Assembly: GCA_011391085.1 (NCBI GenBank)
Contig: JAABRD010000056.1
Coordinates: 1-34,881 of the forward strand
Source: Thiotrichaceae bacterium
GTDB lineage: Bacteria > Pseudomonadota > Gammaproteobacteria > Beggiatoales > Beggiatoaceae
Direction: 5' to 3'
Length of the DNA stretch: 34,881 bases
This document shows positions 23,601 to 31,292 of this stretch, piece by piece. The position numbers were made by a program, and so were the translations under genes. How positions within the stretch are numbered: position 1 is the first letter of the stretch; every line of letters begins with the position of its first letter. Under the pieces are notes generated by a model that searched no databases, was not told the DNA's origin, and saw nothing but the letters and a program-made list of their open reading frames with translations.

Positions 23601-24554
23601 ATCGCAACGATGGCTTGGGACAAACCACCACGCAATACCTTCACTCTGGCCACCGTCAACTTGACGTTGTTAGCGGTGGGAGGAGAACAAACATTGTCCT
23701 TCAATGAGGAGGATGAAACTCGTCAAACAGGCGCCTTTGCAAAGAACGAACCGATTTCTTTGGAAGAACCCGAAATTATCCAGGATGGTCTAATGATGGC
23801 CAGTGGTACCCTCCTTGACAGTAACAATCAAGCACTTGCTGGTGTAACTGTCAAAATTGCGAACCAAACCGCCACCACGGATGCCGCAGGTTATTGGGAA
23901 GTCGCCAACTTGGCCGACGGAAAATACACTGCGACTGCCACCAAAGAGGGCTACAATATCGTCCCCAATGATTTTACTATCAACAAGAAAGCAGTCACGG
24001 TGAACTTTGTGGTGAGTGCGAGTAAACCTTCGTCACCCTCATTGACCATCCTCAAAACGGGCGATGGCAGGGGTACCGTTCAAATTCCTTTCTGGTATAC
24101 CAGATGCGCAGAGAAGACGACGACTTCTTGCAAAATCAACTTTCCTAAACGTCGCATCGTCACATTGGTAGCCCATGCAAACTGGGGTTCGATATTCACT
24201 GGGTGGGGCGAGGCATGTGGCACTGGAACGACCAAGAACACCACGGTGACAGTGGACAAGGAACTTACCTGCACAGCCAATTTCAAGGCAGTTCCACCGG
24301 CCCCCAAAGGTAGGTACAACCTGACAATTAATGTTGAAGGCAAGGGGAACGGAGTAGTCACTGCCAATGGCACTACTTACAAAGGAGATGGTCAACAAAG
24401 TCTCCAGAATGGTAAAACAGTGGAGTTGAAAGCGACCCCTGATGCCACCTCCACCTTCGTCGGTTGGAGTGGCAATTGTAGCGGAACGACATCGCCTCTG
24501 CAAGTCAAACTGGAACAAAACATGACTTGTGTAGCGACATTCCAAAGTAAGTAG
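20634..24554 (+). CDS. Large exported multidomain protein: RCC1-like propeller, two cohesin-like modules, dockerin-like module, InlB-like repeats
   Basis: This 1306-residue protein has a strong Shine-Dalgarno (AGAGGAG, 8 bases). An N-terminal extension is followed by a hydrophobic segment ending near STVAAEI (about residue 55), a signal peptide. Residues about 60-570 are tandem blade-like units (GEVYVWQWD, GDVYQWVM, GELYMWNWD) ending in a clear RCC1 repeat, IALKEDGMLCGWGNNSSGQL (about 540-566). About 590-715 and 917-1040 are cohesin-like beta domains (LRFDPTRLEVVS; LNFDPRLLQVNS). About 829-875 is a dockerin-like pair of EF-hand loops (GDATDDNKIDTLDAL and ADFNGDGQVNLTDL). About 1055-1130 is a carboxypeptidase-regulatory-like fold. 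Two InlB-type repeats (FTGWGEACG; FVGWSGNCS) close the protein. It is probably surface-bound or secreted and involved in adhesion or scaffolding; no catalytic domain is seen. Confidence 0.85.
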   Translation: MNQSIHSYIDTTTLDSQVTSEKQGLTFKPTKLTACILATLSMAELLPSTVAAEINPAIQTLPGVSIGLRNDGVLFQFGGPPFTPVPLSSNVIPPLHPEAAILTNVSALPVSSMSEYGSGGGLALLYSATPERTALFTWQPQYWESQKIQPTLAVSDVKEIINPTGDNGYSRFVTTNTGTLFRLNNGYDNTVTQLAAGGISDVKAIVEGGSFSGNNGYGYNSYMVLTNTGTVFQGGWTWDNNQSIPVMPVPGLTNVKMVVPSGDRFYALTQVGEVYVWQWDNANNRPMTATKFTGLPSNVIQIKDGLAVTANGDVYQWVMVWNNATQTSIPSSPIKVSGLSGITQIIGQGEPMALTSAGELYMWNWDGNTQTPTVPTKVSGVSGASKVYYHNDGYLATTTDGKLYQWSMDWNQSPSVPKPATLVLSNVKDFFPKEFEQGNYYYGHRVALTQTGEVFLLGNDPNNFTATKINGVSQVSDVKISGGWPETTFVALTTAKEVYTWKWNQETNSLSTATKVSGLSNTTAIQIGGNVWGDSNLNHVIALKEDGMLCGWGNNSSGQLGAGNPTYVPITAPVCFEDLKVSSSTKLVMTPPPSICAGQEFEVKTSVKLENPNQPIETADLNLRFDPTRLEVVSLTPDTTVLDFTLQSDYDNSTGTIIFGTMDFDPPSVTPPQTVNLFTVRFKPKSSSVTNTVLDFDSSLLTQSGQEVIHSAEDQEIALRQCLKYKVGLQRSAAAPNASWQTPLKISVGTATSAKEYQSTPDTSGKGELAVEESLSLTQNEGKYLCVKSVHTLAKKVNQPFVVFSGVIDFSATPPINYLNSPEPLLEGDATDDNKIDTLDALAVSGCKTTPTATACLAKADFNGDGQVNLTDLKYTTAPSQGQGGNRGIVSQCRKDETLSLYRMGLRSASSGGGEGSGSLSLHVPKGLTVGQSFDVIIQMKAGATQDVQATEAFLNFDPRLLQVNSITEGNMLDMVLEKNFDNTQGQLNIATMAWDKPPRNTFTLATVNLTLLAVGGEQTLSFNEEDETRQTGAFAKNEPISLEEPEIIQDGLMMASGTLLDSNNQALAGVTVKIANQTATTDAAGYWEVANLADGKYTATATKEGYNIVPNDFTINKKAVTVNFVVSASKPSSPSLTILKTGDGRGTVQIPFWYTRCAEKTTTSCKINFPKRRIVTLVAHANWGSIFTGWGEACGTGTTKNTTVTVDKELTCTANFKAVPPAPKGRYNLTINVEGKGNGVVTANGTTYKGDGQQSLQNGKTVELKATPDATSTFVGWSGNCSGTTSPLQVKLEQNMTCVATFQSK

Positions 24555-24570
24555 CCAACTCATGGCCTAC

Positions 24571-24596
24571 GGAGTCCAAGACTTGTCTTGGACTCC
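24571..24596. terminator. GGAGTCCAAGA hairpin between convergent genes
   Basis: GGAGTCCAAGA (24571-24581), loop CTTG, TCTTGGACTCC (24586-24596): a perfect 11-bp stem filling the 47-bp gap between the convergent genes ending at 24554 and 24602. A bidirectional terminator role is plausible although there is no T tract. Confidence 0.6.
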
Positions 24597-24601
24597 AACC
24601 C

Positions 24602-25585
24602 TTAGTTAGAGTTTTCTGTCAGCCGCCGTTCCACCACCGCCATCAATTCTCCGGCAATATCCAATCCATACAACTTATCCAATTCTCGAATACAGGTAGG
24701 GCTGGTGACATTAATCTCCGTCAAATACTCTCCTATCACATCCAAGCCAACAAATAACAAACCCTTCTCCCGTAACACAGGACCAACTTGGGAACATATC
24801 CATTCATCTCGTTTTGTCAGTGCCACACCTTCCCCGCGTCCGCCAGCGGCAAGGTTGCCACGACTCTCACCCGCGGCAGGAATTCTGGCTAGGGCATACG
24901 GAATGGGGTGGCCTTCTATCAGTAAAATACGCTTGTCACCGTGAACAATTTCTGGAATAAACCGTTGGGCCATGACAAATCGTTGTTCATGGTGAGTCAT
25001 CACTTCAATAATCACCGAGGTATTCACATCTCCCTTGGTCACCCGAAAAATGGAATGCCCGCCCATCCCTTCCAAAGGTTTCATAATGATGTCTTCCTGT
25101 TCCTGTAAAAACTCTCGCAACTGCCGTGCCTGACGAGTGACCAGCGTGGGAGGACAACAGTGTGGAAACCACGCCGTGAACAGTTTTTCATTGGCATCGC
25201 GCAGACTTTGTGGCTTGTTAACCACCAACGTCCCTTCCCGTTCCGCTTGTTCTAACAGATAGGTCGCGACAATATATTCCAAATCAAACGGCGGATCCTT
25301 GCGCATCAAGATGACCGATAAATTTTTCAGCGGTGCGATTTGCGGCGGTTCTAAAGAAAACCATTGTTTGGAATCGTCTCGCACCTGTAATTGACGCATC
25401 ATCGCATACGGACGCCCATCGCGCAACCAGAGGTCTTGCAATTCCATATACCATAAAAGCCACCCGCGCTGTTGGGCCGCCAGTAACATAGCGAAGCTGC
25501 TGTCTTTATAGACTTTGATTTTATCAATGGGATCCATGACGATGCCCAAATTGATAATGTTATTAGGTTGAGTAGAGAGAATCAT
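24602..25585 (-). CDS. gshB: Glutathione synthetase
   Basis: GshB joins gamma-glutamylcysteine and glycine using ATP, the last step of glutathione synthesis. The 327-residue ATP-grasp protein shows the family's landmarks. The N-terminus is LGIVMDPIDKIKVYKDSSFAM. LMRKDPPFDLEYI is present, and NKPQSLRDANEKLF is the conserved NxPxxxRxxNEK segment. IMKPLEGMGGHSIFR is the ATP-binding loop, FIPEIVHGDKRILLI follows, and the metal/substrate end is FVGLDVIGEYLTEINVTSPT. There is no lesion. The first 13 residues precede the conserved start and could be an overextension, but no other ATG exists before LGIVMDP except the M of that motif. The upstream leader (CTATTTGCTATTGACTATTC) is of the heptamer type and lacks a Shine-Dalgarno. 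Confidence 0.96.
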   Translation of the reverse strand: MILSTQPNNIINLGIVMDPIDKIKVYKDSSFAMLLAAQQRGWLLWYMELQDLWLRDGRPYAMMRQLQVRDDSKQWFSLEPPQIAPLKNLSVILMRKDPPFDLEYIVATYLLEQAEREGTLVVNKPQSLRDANEKLFTAWFPHCCPPTLVTRQARQLREFLQEQEDIIMKPLEGMGGHSIFRVTKGDVNTSVIIEVMTHHEQRFVMAQRFIPEIVHGDKRILLIEGHPIPYALARIPAAGESRGNLAAGGRGEGVALTKRDEWICSQVGPVLREKGLLFVGLDVIGEYLTEINVTSPTCIRELDKLYGLDIAGELMAVVERRLTENSN

Positions 25586-25588
25586 TTA

Positions 25589-25617
25589 TATTTAGTGAAT
25601 AGTCAATAGCAAATAGT
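25589..25617 (-). repeat. Heptamer-type leader before gshB
   Basis: On the coding strand the sequence reads AACTAT, TTGCTAT, TGACTAT, TCACTAA, ending a few bases before the ATG (25585). It has the same orientation relative to the gene as the nrdA leader. Confidence 0.6.
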
Positions 25618-25621
25618 TTGC

Positions 25622-25810
25622 CGTTGGAGTCCGGAATTGATTCCGTTGGAGTCCGGAATTGATTCCGTTGGAGTCCGGAATTGATTCCGTTGGAGTCCGG
25701 AATTTATTCCGTTGGAGTCCGGAATTTATTCCGTTTCAATAGGCGGAATAAATTCCGGACTCCAACGGCAATCGGGACTCCAACGGAATCAATTCCGGAC
25801 TCCAACGGCA
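25622..25810. repeat. Five tandem 22-bp units plus inverted copies (GGAGTCCGGAATT family)
   Basis: Units of CGTTGGAGTCCGGAATTGATTC lie at 25622, 25644 and 25666, with the T variant (GGAATTTATTC) at 25688 and 25710. From 25742 to 25810 three inverted, partly truncated copies follow (GGACTCCAACGG). The array can form a cruciform with about 60-bp arms. There are no spacers between units, so it is not a CRISPR. It separates gshB from the upstream helicase gene on the same strand. Confidence 0.92.
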
Positions 25811-25817
25811 ACCGTCT

Positions 25818-28800
25818 CTAATTCGAAACATCCTCCACCTTCATTTCCAATCTGACGTTGTGAACTTCATTGGCCTTCGACAACACCCGCAACAACCGGT
25901 CAATTTCCACTTCCCGATTTTTAAACCAATCGGTTGCCCAAATTCGATGTATCTTCCAACCTTTGCGAGTTAAAATCTCCGGTTTCAACCGGTCCCGGTC
26001 GCGAATCGAAAGGACTGCATGGTAATCGGCACCATCACATTCGATACCCAAAATATATTCATCTGGCCGTTGGGGATGACAGACCGCCAGACCAATGCGG
26101 AAGCCCGCCACACCGACTTGAGTGACCGTTTTATAACCGTGTTCTTGCAAAATTTTGGAGATAGCCAGGTCAAAATCATTCTGGCTGGGGGAGACGGTAT
26201 GAGTGACCAGTGGGTTATCCAATCCCCCTGTTTCGACATATTCCAAATAGGCTTTCAAGGTCTTCATTCCCAATTTGGCGTTGGAATGTAAAGGGAGGTC
26301 ACTGGCACGCATTGACGTGAACAATTCCAAACGTTTCCTAGCACGAGTGAAGATAACATTTAACCGACGCCATCCCAGGTCGTTAGAAATCGGGCCAAAC
26401 CGTTGATAAATTCGACCTGTAGAGGGGTCGGGACCATACGTCGTGGAGACGAAAATCACATCACGTTCATCACCTTGCACATTTTCTAAATTTTTGACAA
26501 AAAAAGGTTCCGCAGTCTCCTCCGTCGCGGTGAGTTGCGCCTCTAACCAAGGGTCCGTTTGACAACGTTTATCTAGGAGGTCCCAGATTAATTCGGCTTG
26601 TTCTAAATTAAAGGTTGCCACCCCCATACTTAGAAACTCAGTTTCTTGAAGAAACTGAGTTTCGGTGCCCATACTTAACTGTGGAGAATGACGAAAATGT
26701 TCTGCCACCGCGGCCACCACGGCTTCCGCTTCACGCTGGTTACGGCCTTGTAAATAAGTGGCCTGTTCCACATAGTGGTAACGTATGCCAGCGTCTTTAG
26801 GGTGCGCTTGTGGAGAAGGAAACACAATTAACTCATCGTTGTAAAAATAGTGATTGGAGAAGGCTATCAAACTTTCGTGTTCGGAACGAAAATGCCAACG
26901 TAATCGCCGTTTGGGATACAGGGCGAGGCACATATCCAAAATCGATTCGTGTTCCTCTAACCCAATGGTGGGTTCCATTCCATCTTCCCCCAATTCCTCC
27001 TCCGGTGCTTCTGTCGCCACTGGAACATGGTTAAGTTGTTCAAAAAAACTGGTCGGTGGCAACTGTTTCGGGTCCCCCACTACCACCCATTGTTGACCCC
27101 GGGCCAACGCATTCAGGGCTTCTTCGGGACGCACTTGAGAGGCTTCGTCAAAAATCAGTAGATCAAAATGAATCTCCCCAGCGGGCAGATATTGTGCCAC
27201 CGATAAAGGACTCATCATAAAACAAGGTTTCAAGGCTTGCAAAGCACTGCCTGCCCGTTTGATAAGTGAACGAATGGGCAAATGACGTTTCTGTTTATTC
27301 AGTTCATGGTCCAACAAACATTTTTCCGTGTAGGAGGCCACCTTGCCAGAACCGTTGCCTTGGGGAACAAGACGTTGCGAGATAAGATAAGCCAATTGCA
27401 AACGGGTGTCTTGCAACACTTGCTTATCTATTTGGGCAAACTTCTGCCGCAAGTTTTCATGGCCGGTGCGCGTGAACGTAGCCAATTCAGGAGAGTGGCG
27501 CAACAGTTCACGGGCGAGACTGTGATAGATAGCATATTGAAAATACAAAACCGTTTGTTCTGGAGAAATTTGTTGAGACAGCAGGGCGTCGGTGATAGGA
27601 GACAATCCCAATTCATCCACTTCTTGTTTCAGACGATACACGGTAGCATACGCCGGTAAGGCTTTGACCACGGTTTGACAAGCGCGGGCTTTGTCAGCAA
27701 TATGGGCTAGAGTGCATTGATGACTCTTGCATTTCAACCATTGAAGTTGATTAAACTTGCCAAATTCCGAAAGTCTTCGGCACACGTCTGCTAACTGGGT
27801 GAGATAGTTCTGATTCCGATTGAATAAATCTTGACACCAGGTCGTCCGCAACGGCGGGTCTTGCAATAGCCACTGTAATAGCGGTTGCGGCAGTTTCGCC
27901 TGTTTCAGTTGCGTCACCCAATTGGCCACGGTCATAAACAAGGTCGGGTCAGTTTGCAGACCTTGATAAGATTTGCCAAAAATTTTGTTCAGCAGTTGAT
28001 TTCGTTCCACACTGGCGCGTAACCGACCTGCGGTCAACAAATTTTGAGTGGCGCCTTGCAATGAAAGGATATGTTTGTCACCCAGATGCGGTAACGTTTG
28101 GAAGACCGAAATCAACTCCGCCACTTGGGAACGGCGGGCTAAAAGTTTTTCGACAAACGTTTTGATATGGAAGTGAGAATCGACTGGCACTTTTAACTGC
28201 TGGGCCGCCTTGTCTAAACGTAACCATTGGTCATACATGACGGCGGTACTTTTGAGAATGTAAGTATGCGGTTCCACCTTCGTAGCCAAAAGTTCTCTGG
28301 CACTCTCTTCCGAACCTAAGACTGCGCTTAATTGTTGGGCCCATTGCACATGGTTGCCCAAATGTTCCCAATCGGTGTCTAAGCCGGTAAAGAGAGGACC
28401 CAACCGTTGCCGATATTGTTCACGTTGATTTTCCAGCGCGATTTTTTGTTTAAGAGAAACCAAGGTGTGCAGTTTATCCAGCAAATCTGGAGTTTTAAAT
28501 AGAGAAGGAGACACTAGAAAACTATGAATTTCTCGTTTCGCATGTCGATAATCAGCGGATAAAAAAGAGAACCATTGACCTTGGTGTTTGCGTAATTCGT
28601 CACCCAGTACCGCGATTTTTTCAGCATTGGGTAACTTATTTAGCAAAAAGAAATGTCTTTGAGACTGCCATTGTTCAGCCAACGTGAGAAACGTTTGCCG
28701 GGCATGTTCAAAGATAAATTTCGTAGCTTGTAACGCATGGTCTGGATGTTTGTGAAGCACCAAATCATGAGGTGCCTGGGCTGCCAATTCGCGCAATTTT

Positions 28801-30857
28801 AAGAAATTGAGAAAATGGTCTATCGACTCTGGTTGATGTACCAAGGCTTGTAATTCGTCCTCTAATTTATCTAACGATTTGAGAAAATATTTCAAATCCT
28901 CCGGAGAGTCGTTACCAAAGCCTAACTCTTCTAACTGCTTGGTCACTTTGGCCAAATTTTGAATAACTGGAGTAGTGGGGAGGTCACGTCCCATCACTTT
29001 GATGGCTTGCTGAATCAGTTGTTGATATTCACTCCGGTCATTTTGAAATTGTTTGACTTGAGTGACCACCACCGGGTCTAAAAACTTGATGGCCAAAGCC
29101 GCTGTGACTGCCTTCGGAGGAGGCGATAGACCCATGATGTTGATTTCAGTTAACACTTGAAAGACTTCCAAATTATGGGCCAGCGGGAATTGCGTTTCTT
29201 CCCTAAGAACCTCTAAATAGGCTTGATACTCTTGGGCATCCAACAATAGAGTAGTCAAGATTTTTTGAACCGTTTCCTCATCTCCAGGCAAGATGTGAAG
29301 CGGTTGAAACCCTTGCCAATGTTGCAAGGCGTCGGCAGACAAAGTTTGGTAATGTTCAATCAATTCAGTCAATTTCGCCACACTTTGGTCAAACTGTGGA
29401 CGAGTCCATTGACGGGGGTTGTCTATTTCAAAAAATTGAGGCTTCCCGCCCATCTCCCCGCGTAATCTTTCCACTGCCCAGAAGAGTTCATAAATCTTTT
29501 CATCGTTGGGGCCTACGGCGGTGTTCATTAATTGGGAATACGCCAACAATTTTTGTTTGAGGGTCGCTAATTCTTGCTGTTCTTGTTCCAACTGTGGCAC
29601 CGCATGATAAGTGTGTTCCAAACGTTTTTTCAGGTCGGCATGTAATTCGGTTTTGTGCGTTTTGTGACTGTGTAACTCCAGACAAAATTCGCCCAAACCC
29701 ACCTGGTCCAGTCTCGTTTTGACCACGTCTAACGCCGCTTTCTTCTCCGCCACAAACAACACTGTTTGACCTTGGGACATGGCGGCAGCAATCAAGTTCG
29801 CAATCGTTTGAGATTTTCCCGTGCCTGGGGGACCTTCTACGACCAAGTGCGATTTTTTCCAAAGGGCCTCGATAAGAACAGTATGTTGAGAACTATCGGC
29901 ATCCAAAACCAAAGGCGTTTGTTCGGCCAAGGGGTCGGTGTCAATAGAAATGTCTTCCAGGTGCTGGTGAAAAGAAACAGACGGTAGTGACACGTTGGCA
30001 TCGCCTAAAATGTGTCTCAAGTTCACATTTTGACTTAGTTTCTCCCCCTCTGGCCAATTCTGGTCATCTAAATCTTTATACATCAGTAATTTAGCAAAAC
30101 TGAAGAAATCTAAACGGAGGTCTAGGAGAACTTGCCAACCGGGCATGGCTTTAGCCATTTCCGTAACCTGTTCTAAATACACACTGGGTTCTATCTCCAG
30201 TGTAAACTCCGGCAAGGTTAAATTAAAATCCGCCGCTAATTTTTCTGCTAACGAGAGATTGGTTTCAATCTCCTCTTCACGGTAGGAGAGGAGATAGGTG
30301 TATGAAGTGACTTTGGGAAGTGGCGCCCGTTCCAATTTGACCGGGATAAGAATTAAAGGTGCCTTATTGATGTTAACCTTGCCAGCGGGGTCCGACCATT
30401 CTAAAAATCCCATCGCTAAATACAATAGGTTACTGCCGGTCTCTTCAATAGCGGTGCGCGATTCCTGGGCCAAGCGGCGGCACCGGCGTTCTAAAATATC
30501 TTCACTATGAATAGTTGGCAAAGACGTTTCCGAAGATTTTTTAGAATTTTTAGCAATTGGAGAGGCGGGTAGAGAAGTCAATGAGGGTAACGTTTCGTGA
30601 CTGACATTGATGATAGGAACTGACCATACCGTGTCGCTACTGACATTGATAACAGAGGTTGTAGAATTTATCAATGAGGTTGGTGTGCGAAAGGTTAGTG
30701 TCAAACTTTTGCCATCCTGCACTAATTTATTAAATAGCTTATCTATAGACACTTGGTCAAGCTGCACAGTCCGCGCCTTTTCGCGATAATTGAGTAATTG
30801 ATTGCGCTTAGATAAGTCTAGGAGACGTTGACGAATTTTGGTGAGAGAGTGAGTCAT
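25818..30857 (-). CDS. DUF4011 / superfamily 1 helicase / Vsr-like nuclease fusion, probable phage-defence protein
   Basis: In this 1679-residue protein the N-terminal DUF4011 domain (RQRLLDLSKRNQLLNYREKA) is followed by a split SF1 helicase. Walker A is GPPGTGKS at 342-349 (K348); motif II is LIFDEASQ (D1237, E1238); motif III is VVVGDPKQLPP; motifs V/VI lie in NVQGDERDVIFVS and RLNVIFTRARKRLELFT. A helical insertion of about 800 residues separates the helicase halves. The C-terminus is a Vsr/MTES_1575-like nuclease: FRIGLAVCHP, LGIECDGADYH (E1606, D1608), RDRDRLK, LTRKGWKIHRIWATDW. This domain order is that of the single-gene system I recall as Hhe in a 2020 survey of defence genes. The DUF3320 tail usual there seems absent, since the protein ends about 35 residues after the nuclease. 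Residues in the region of motif IV include an in-frame palindrome insertion. No methylase or partner gene is adjacent. Confidence 0.9.
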   Translation of the reverse strand: MTHSLTKIRQRLLDLSKRNQLLNYREKARTVQLDQVSIDKLFNKLVQDGKSLTLTFRTPTSLINSTTSVINVSSDTVWSVPIINVSHETLPSLTSLPASPIAKNSKKSSETSLPTIHSEDILERRCRRLAQESRTAIEETGSNLLYLAMGFLEWSDPAGKVNINKAPLILIPVKLERAPLPKVTSYTYLLSYREEEIETNLSLAEKLAADFNLTLPEFTLEIEPSVYLEQVTEMAKAMPGWQVLLDLRLDFFSFAKLLMYKDLDDQNWPEGEKLSQNVNLRHILGDANVSLPSVSFHQHLEDISIDTDPLAEQTPLVLDADSSQHTVLIEALWKKSHLVVEGPPGTGKSQTIANLIAAAMSQGQTVLFVAEKKAALDVVKTRLDQVGLGEFCLELHSHKTHKTELHADLKKRLEHTYHAVPQLEQEQQELATLKQKLLAYSQLMNTAVGPNDEKIYELFWAVERLRGEMGGKPQFFEIDNPRQWTRPQFDQSVAKLTELIEHYQTLSADALQHWQGFQPLHILPGDEETVQKILTTLLLDAQEYQAYLEVLREETQFPLAHNLEVFQVLTEINIMGLSPPPKAVTAALAIKFLDPVVVTQVKQFQNDRSEYQQLIQQAIKVMGRDLPTTPVIQNLAKVTKQLEELGFGNDSPEDLKYFLKSLDKLEDELQALVHQPESIDHFLNFLKLRELAAQAPHDLVLHKHPDHALQATKFIFEHARQTFLTLAEQWQSQRHFFLLNKLPNAEKIAVLGDELRKHQGQWFSFLSADYRHAKREIHSFLVSPSLFKTPDLLDKLHTLVSLKQKIALENQREQYRQRLGPLFTGLDTDWEHLGNHVQWAQQLSAVLGSEESARELLATKVEPHTYILKSTAVMYDQWLRLDKAAQQLKVPVDSHFHIKTFVEKLLARRSQVAELISVFQTLPHLGDKHILSLQGATQNLLTAGRLRASVERNQLLNKIFGKSYQGLQTDPTLFMTVANWVTQLKQAKLPQPLLQWLLQDPPLRTTWCQDLFNRNQNYLTQLADVCRRLSEFGKFNQLQWLKCKSHQCTLAHIADKARACQTVVKALPAYATVYRLKQEVDELGLSPITDALLSQQISPEQTVLYFQYAIYHSLARELLRHSPELATFTRTGHENLRQKFAQIDKQVLQDTRLQLAYLISQRLVPQGNGSGKVASYTEKCLLDHELNKQKRHLPIRSLIKRAGSALQALKPCFMMSPLSVAQYLPAGEIHFDLLIFDEASQVRPEEALNALARGQQWVVVGDPKQLPPTSFFEQLNHVPVATEAPEEELGEDGMEPTIGLEEHESILDMCLALYPKRRLRWHFRSEHESLIAFSNHYFYNDELIVFPSPQAHPKDAGIRYHYVEQATYLQGRNQREAEAVVAAVAEHFRHSPQLSMGTETQFLQETEFLSMGVATFNLEQAELIWDLLDKRCQTDPWLEAQLTATEETAEPFFVKNLENVQGDERDVIFVSTTYGPDPSTGRIYQRFGPISNDLGWRRLNVIFTRARKRLELFTSMRASDLPLHSNAKLGMKTLKAYLEYVETGGLDNPLVTHTVSPSQNDFDLAISKILQEHGYKTVTQVGVAGFRIGLAVCHPQRPDEYILGIECDGADYHAVLSIRDRDRLKPEILTRKGWKIHRIWATDWFKNREVEIDRLLRVLSKANEVHNVRLEMKVEDVSN
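26623..26677. repeat. Palindromic repeat inserted in frame in the helicase gene, with 10-bp flanking duplication
   Basis: GAAACTCAGTTTCTT (26633-26647), centre G, AAGAAACTGAGTTTC (26649-26663) forms a perfect 15-bp inverted repeat. It is flanked by direct repeats CCCATACTTA at 26623-26632 and 26668-26677, 45 bp apart. The 45-bp addition keeps the frame and gives the protein segment LSMG-TETQFLQETEF-LSMG. Confidence 0.92.
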
Positions 30858-30860
30858 GGG

Positions 30861-30891
30861 TTTAATGAATAGTGAATATGGTGAATAATGA
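30861..30891 (-). repeat. Heptamer-type leader before the helicase gene
   Basis: On the coding strand: CATTATTCACCATATTCACTATTCATTAAACCC, quoted here in pieces as CATTATTCACC, ATATTCAC and TATTCATT, ending 3-4 bases before the ATG. There is no Shine-Dalgarno. The orientation is as in the other heptamer leaders. Confidence 0.6.
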
Positions 30892-30907
30892 GGCGGTCTC
30901 GAATGGT

Positions 30908-31049
30908 GGACTAGAGGCTTTAGCCGGAGGGTTTTAGTACGGTTCCAAAACCACCGGCTGAAGCCTCTAGTCCCGCTTCTGCGAATGGTGGACTAGAGGC
31001 TTTAGCCGGGGGGGGTTAGTACGGTTCCAAAACCCCCGGCTGAAGCCTC
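30908..31049. repeat. Two copies of the GGACTAGAGGCTTTAGCCGG palindrome
   Basis: Copy 1 (30908-30973) is a full palindrome: GGACTAGAGGCTTTAGCCGG, a loop containing TTAGTACGGTTCC, then CCGGCTGAAGCCTCTAGTCC. Copy 2 begins at 30990, but its right arm is interrupted at 31049 by another element and resumes at 31174. Confidence 0.9.
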
Positions 31050-31172
31050 AATGCCATTAAGTTAAGGTAGGGTGGATTAAGCGTTAGCGTATCCACCGTC
31101 ACCGAGATTGGTGGATACGCTAACGCTTAATCCACCCTACATTGGTTGGATATTCCTTAACTTAATGGCATT
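31050..31172. mobile_element. Nested palindromic element with 18-bp terminal inverted repeats and 13-bp flanking direct repeats
   Basis: The terminal arms AATGCCATTAAGTTAAGG (31050-31067) and CCTTAACTTAATGGCATT (31155-31172) are perfect. Inside lies a perfect 30-bp inverted repeat (31068-31097 against 31110-31139) with loop GTCACCGAGATT, starting TAGGGTGGATTAAGCG. The host sequence CGGCTGAAGCCTC is present on both sides (31037-31049 and 31174-31186), as expected for a target-site duplication. Confidence 0.88.
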
Positions 31173-31292
31173 GCGGCTGAAGCCTCTAGTCCGGCCTTGG
31201 ACCATCAATCCGTTCCCAGTTGACAAATACTACCCACCCCCTTTACACTTGTCAACAAAGTCACTTACAATCACAAGAAGATTTTTTCATTT

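Noticed and set aside
25622-25810. Regular 22-bp repeats that might suggest a CRISPR array
   Set aside because: Units are directly contiguous without spacers, are followed by inverted copies, and no cas gene is near.
27282-27659. 125-codon ORF opposite the helicase gene
   Set aside because: Antisense shadow of a long conserved gene; no ribosome-binding site or recognisable domain.
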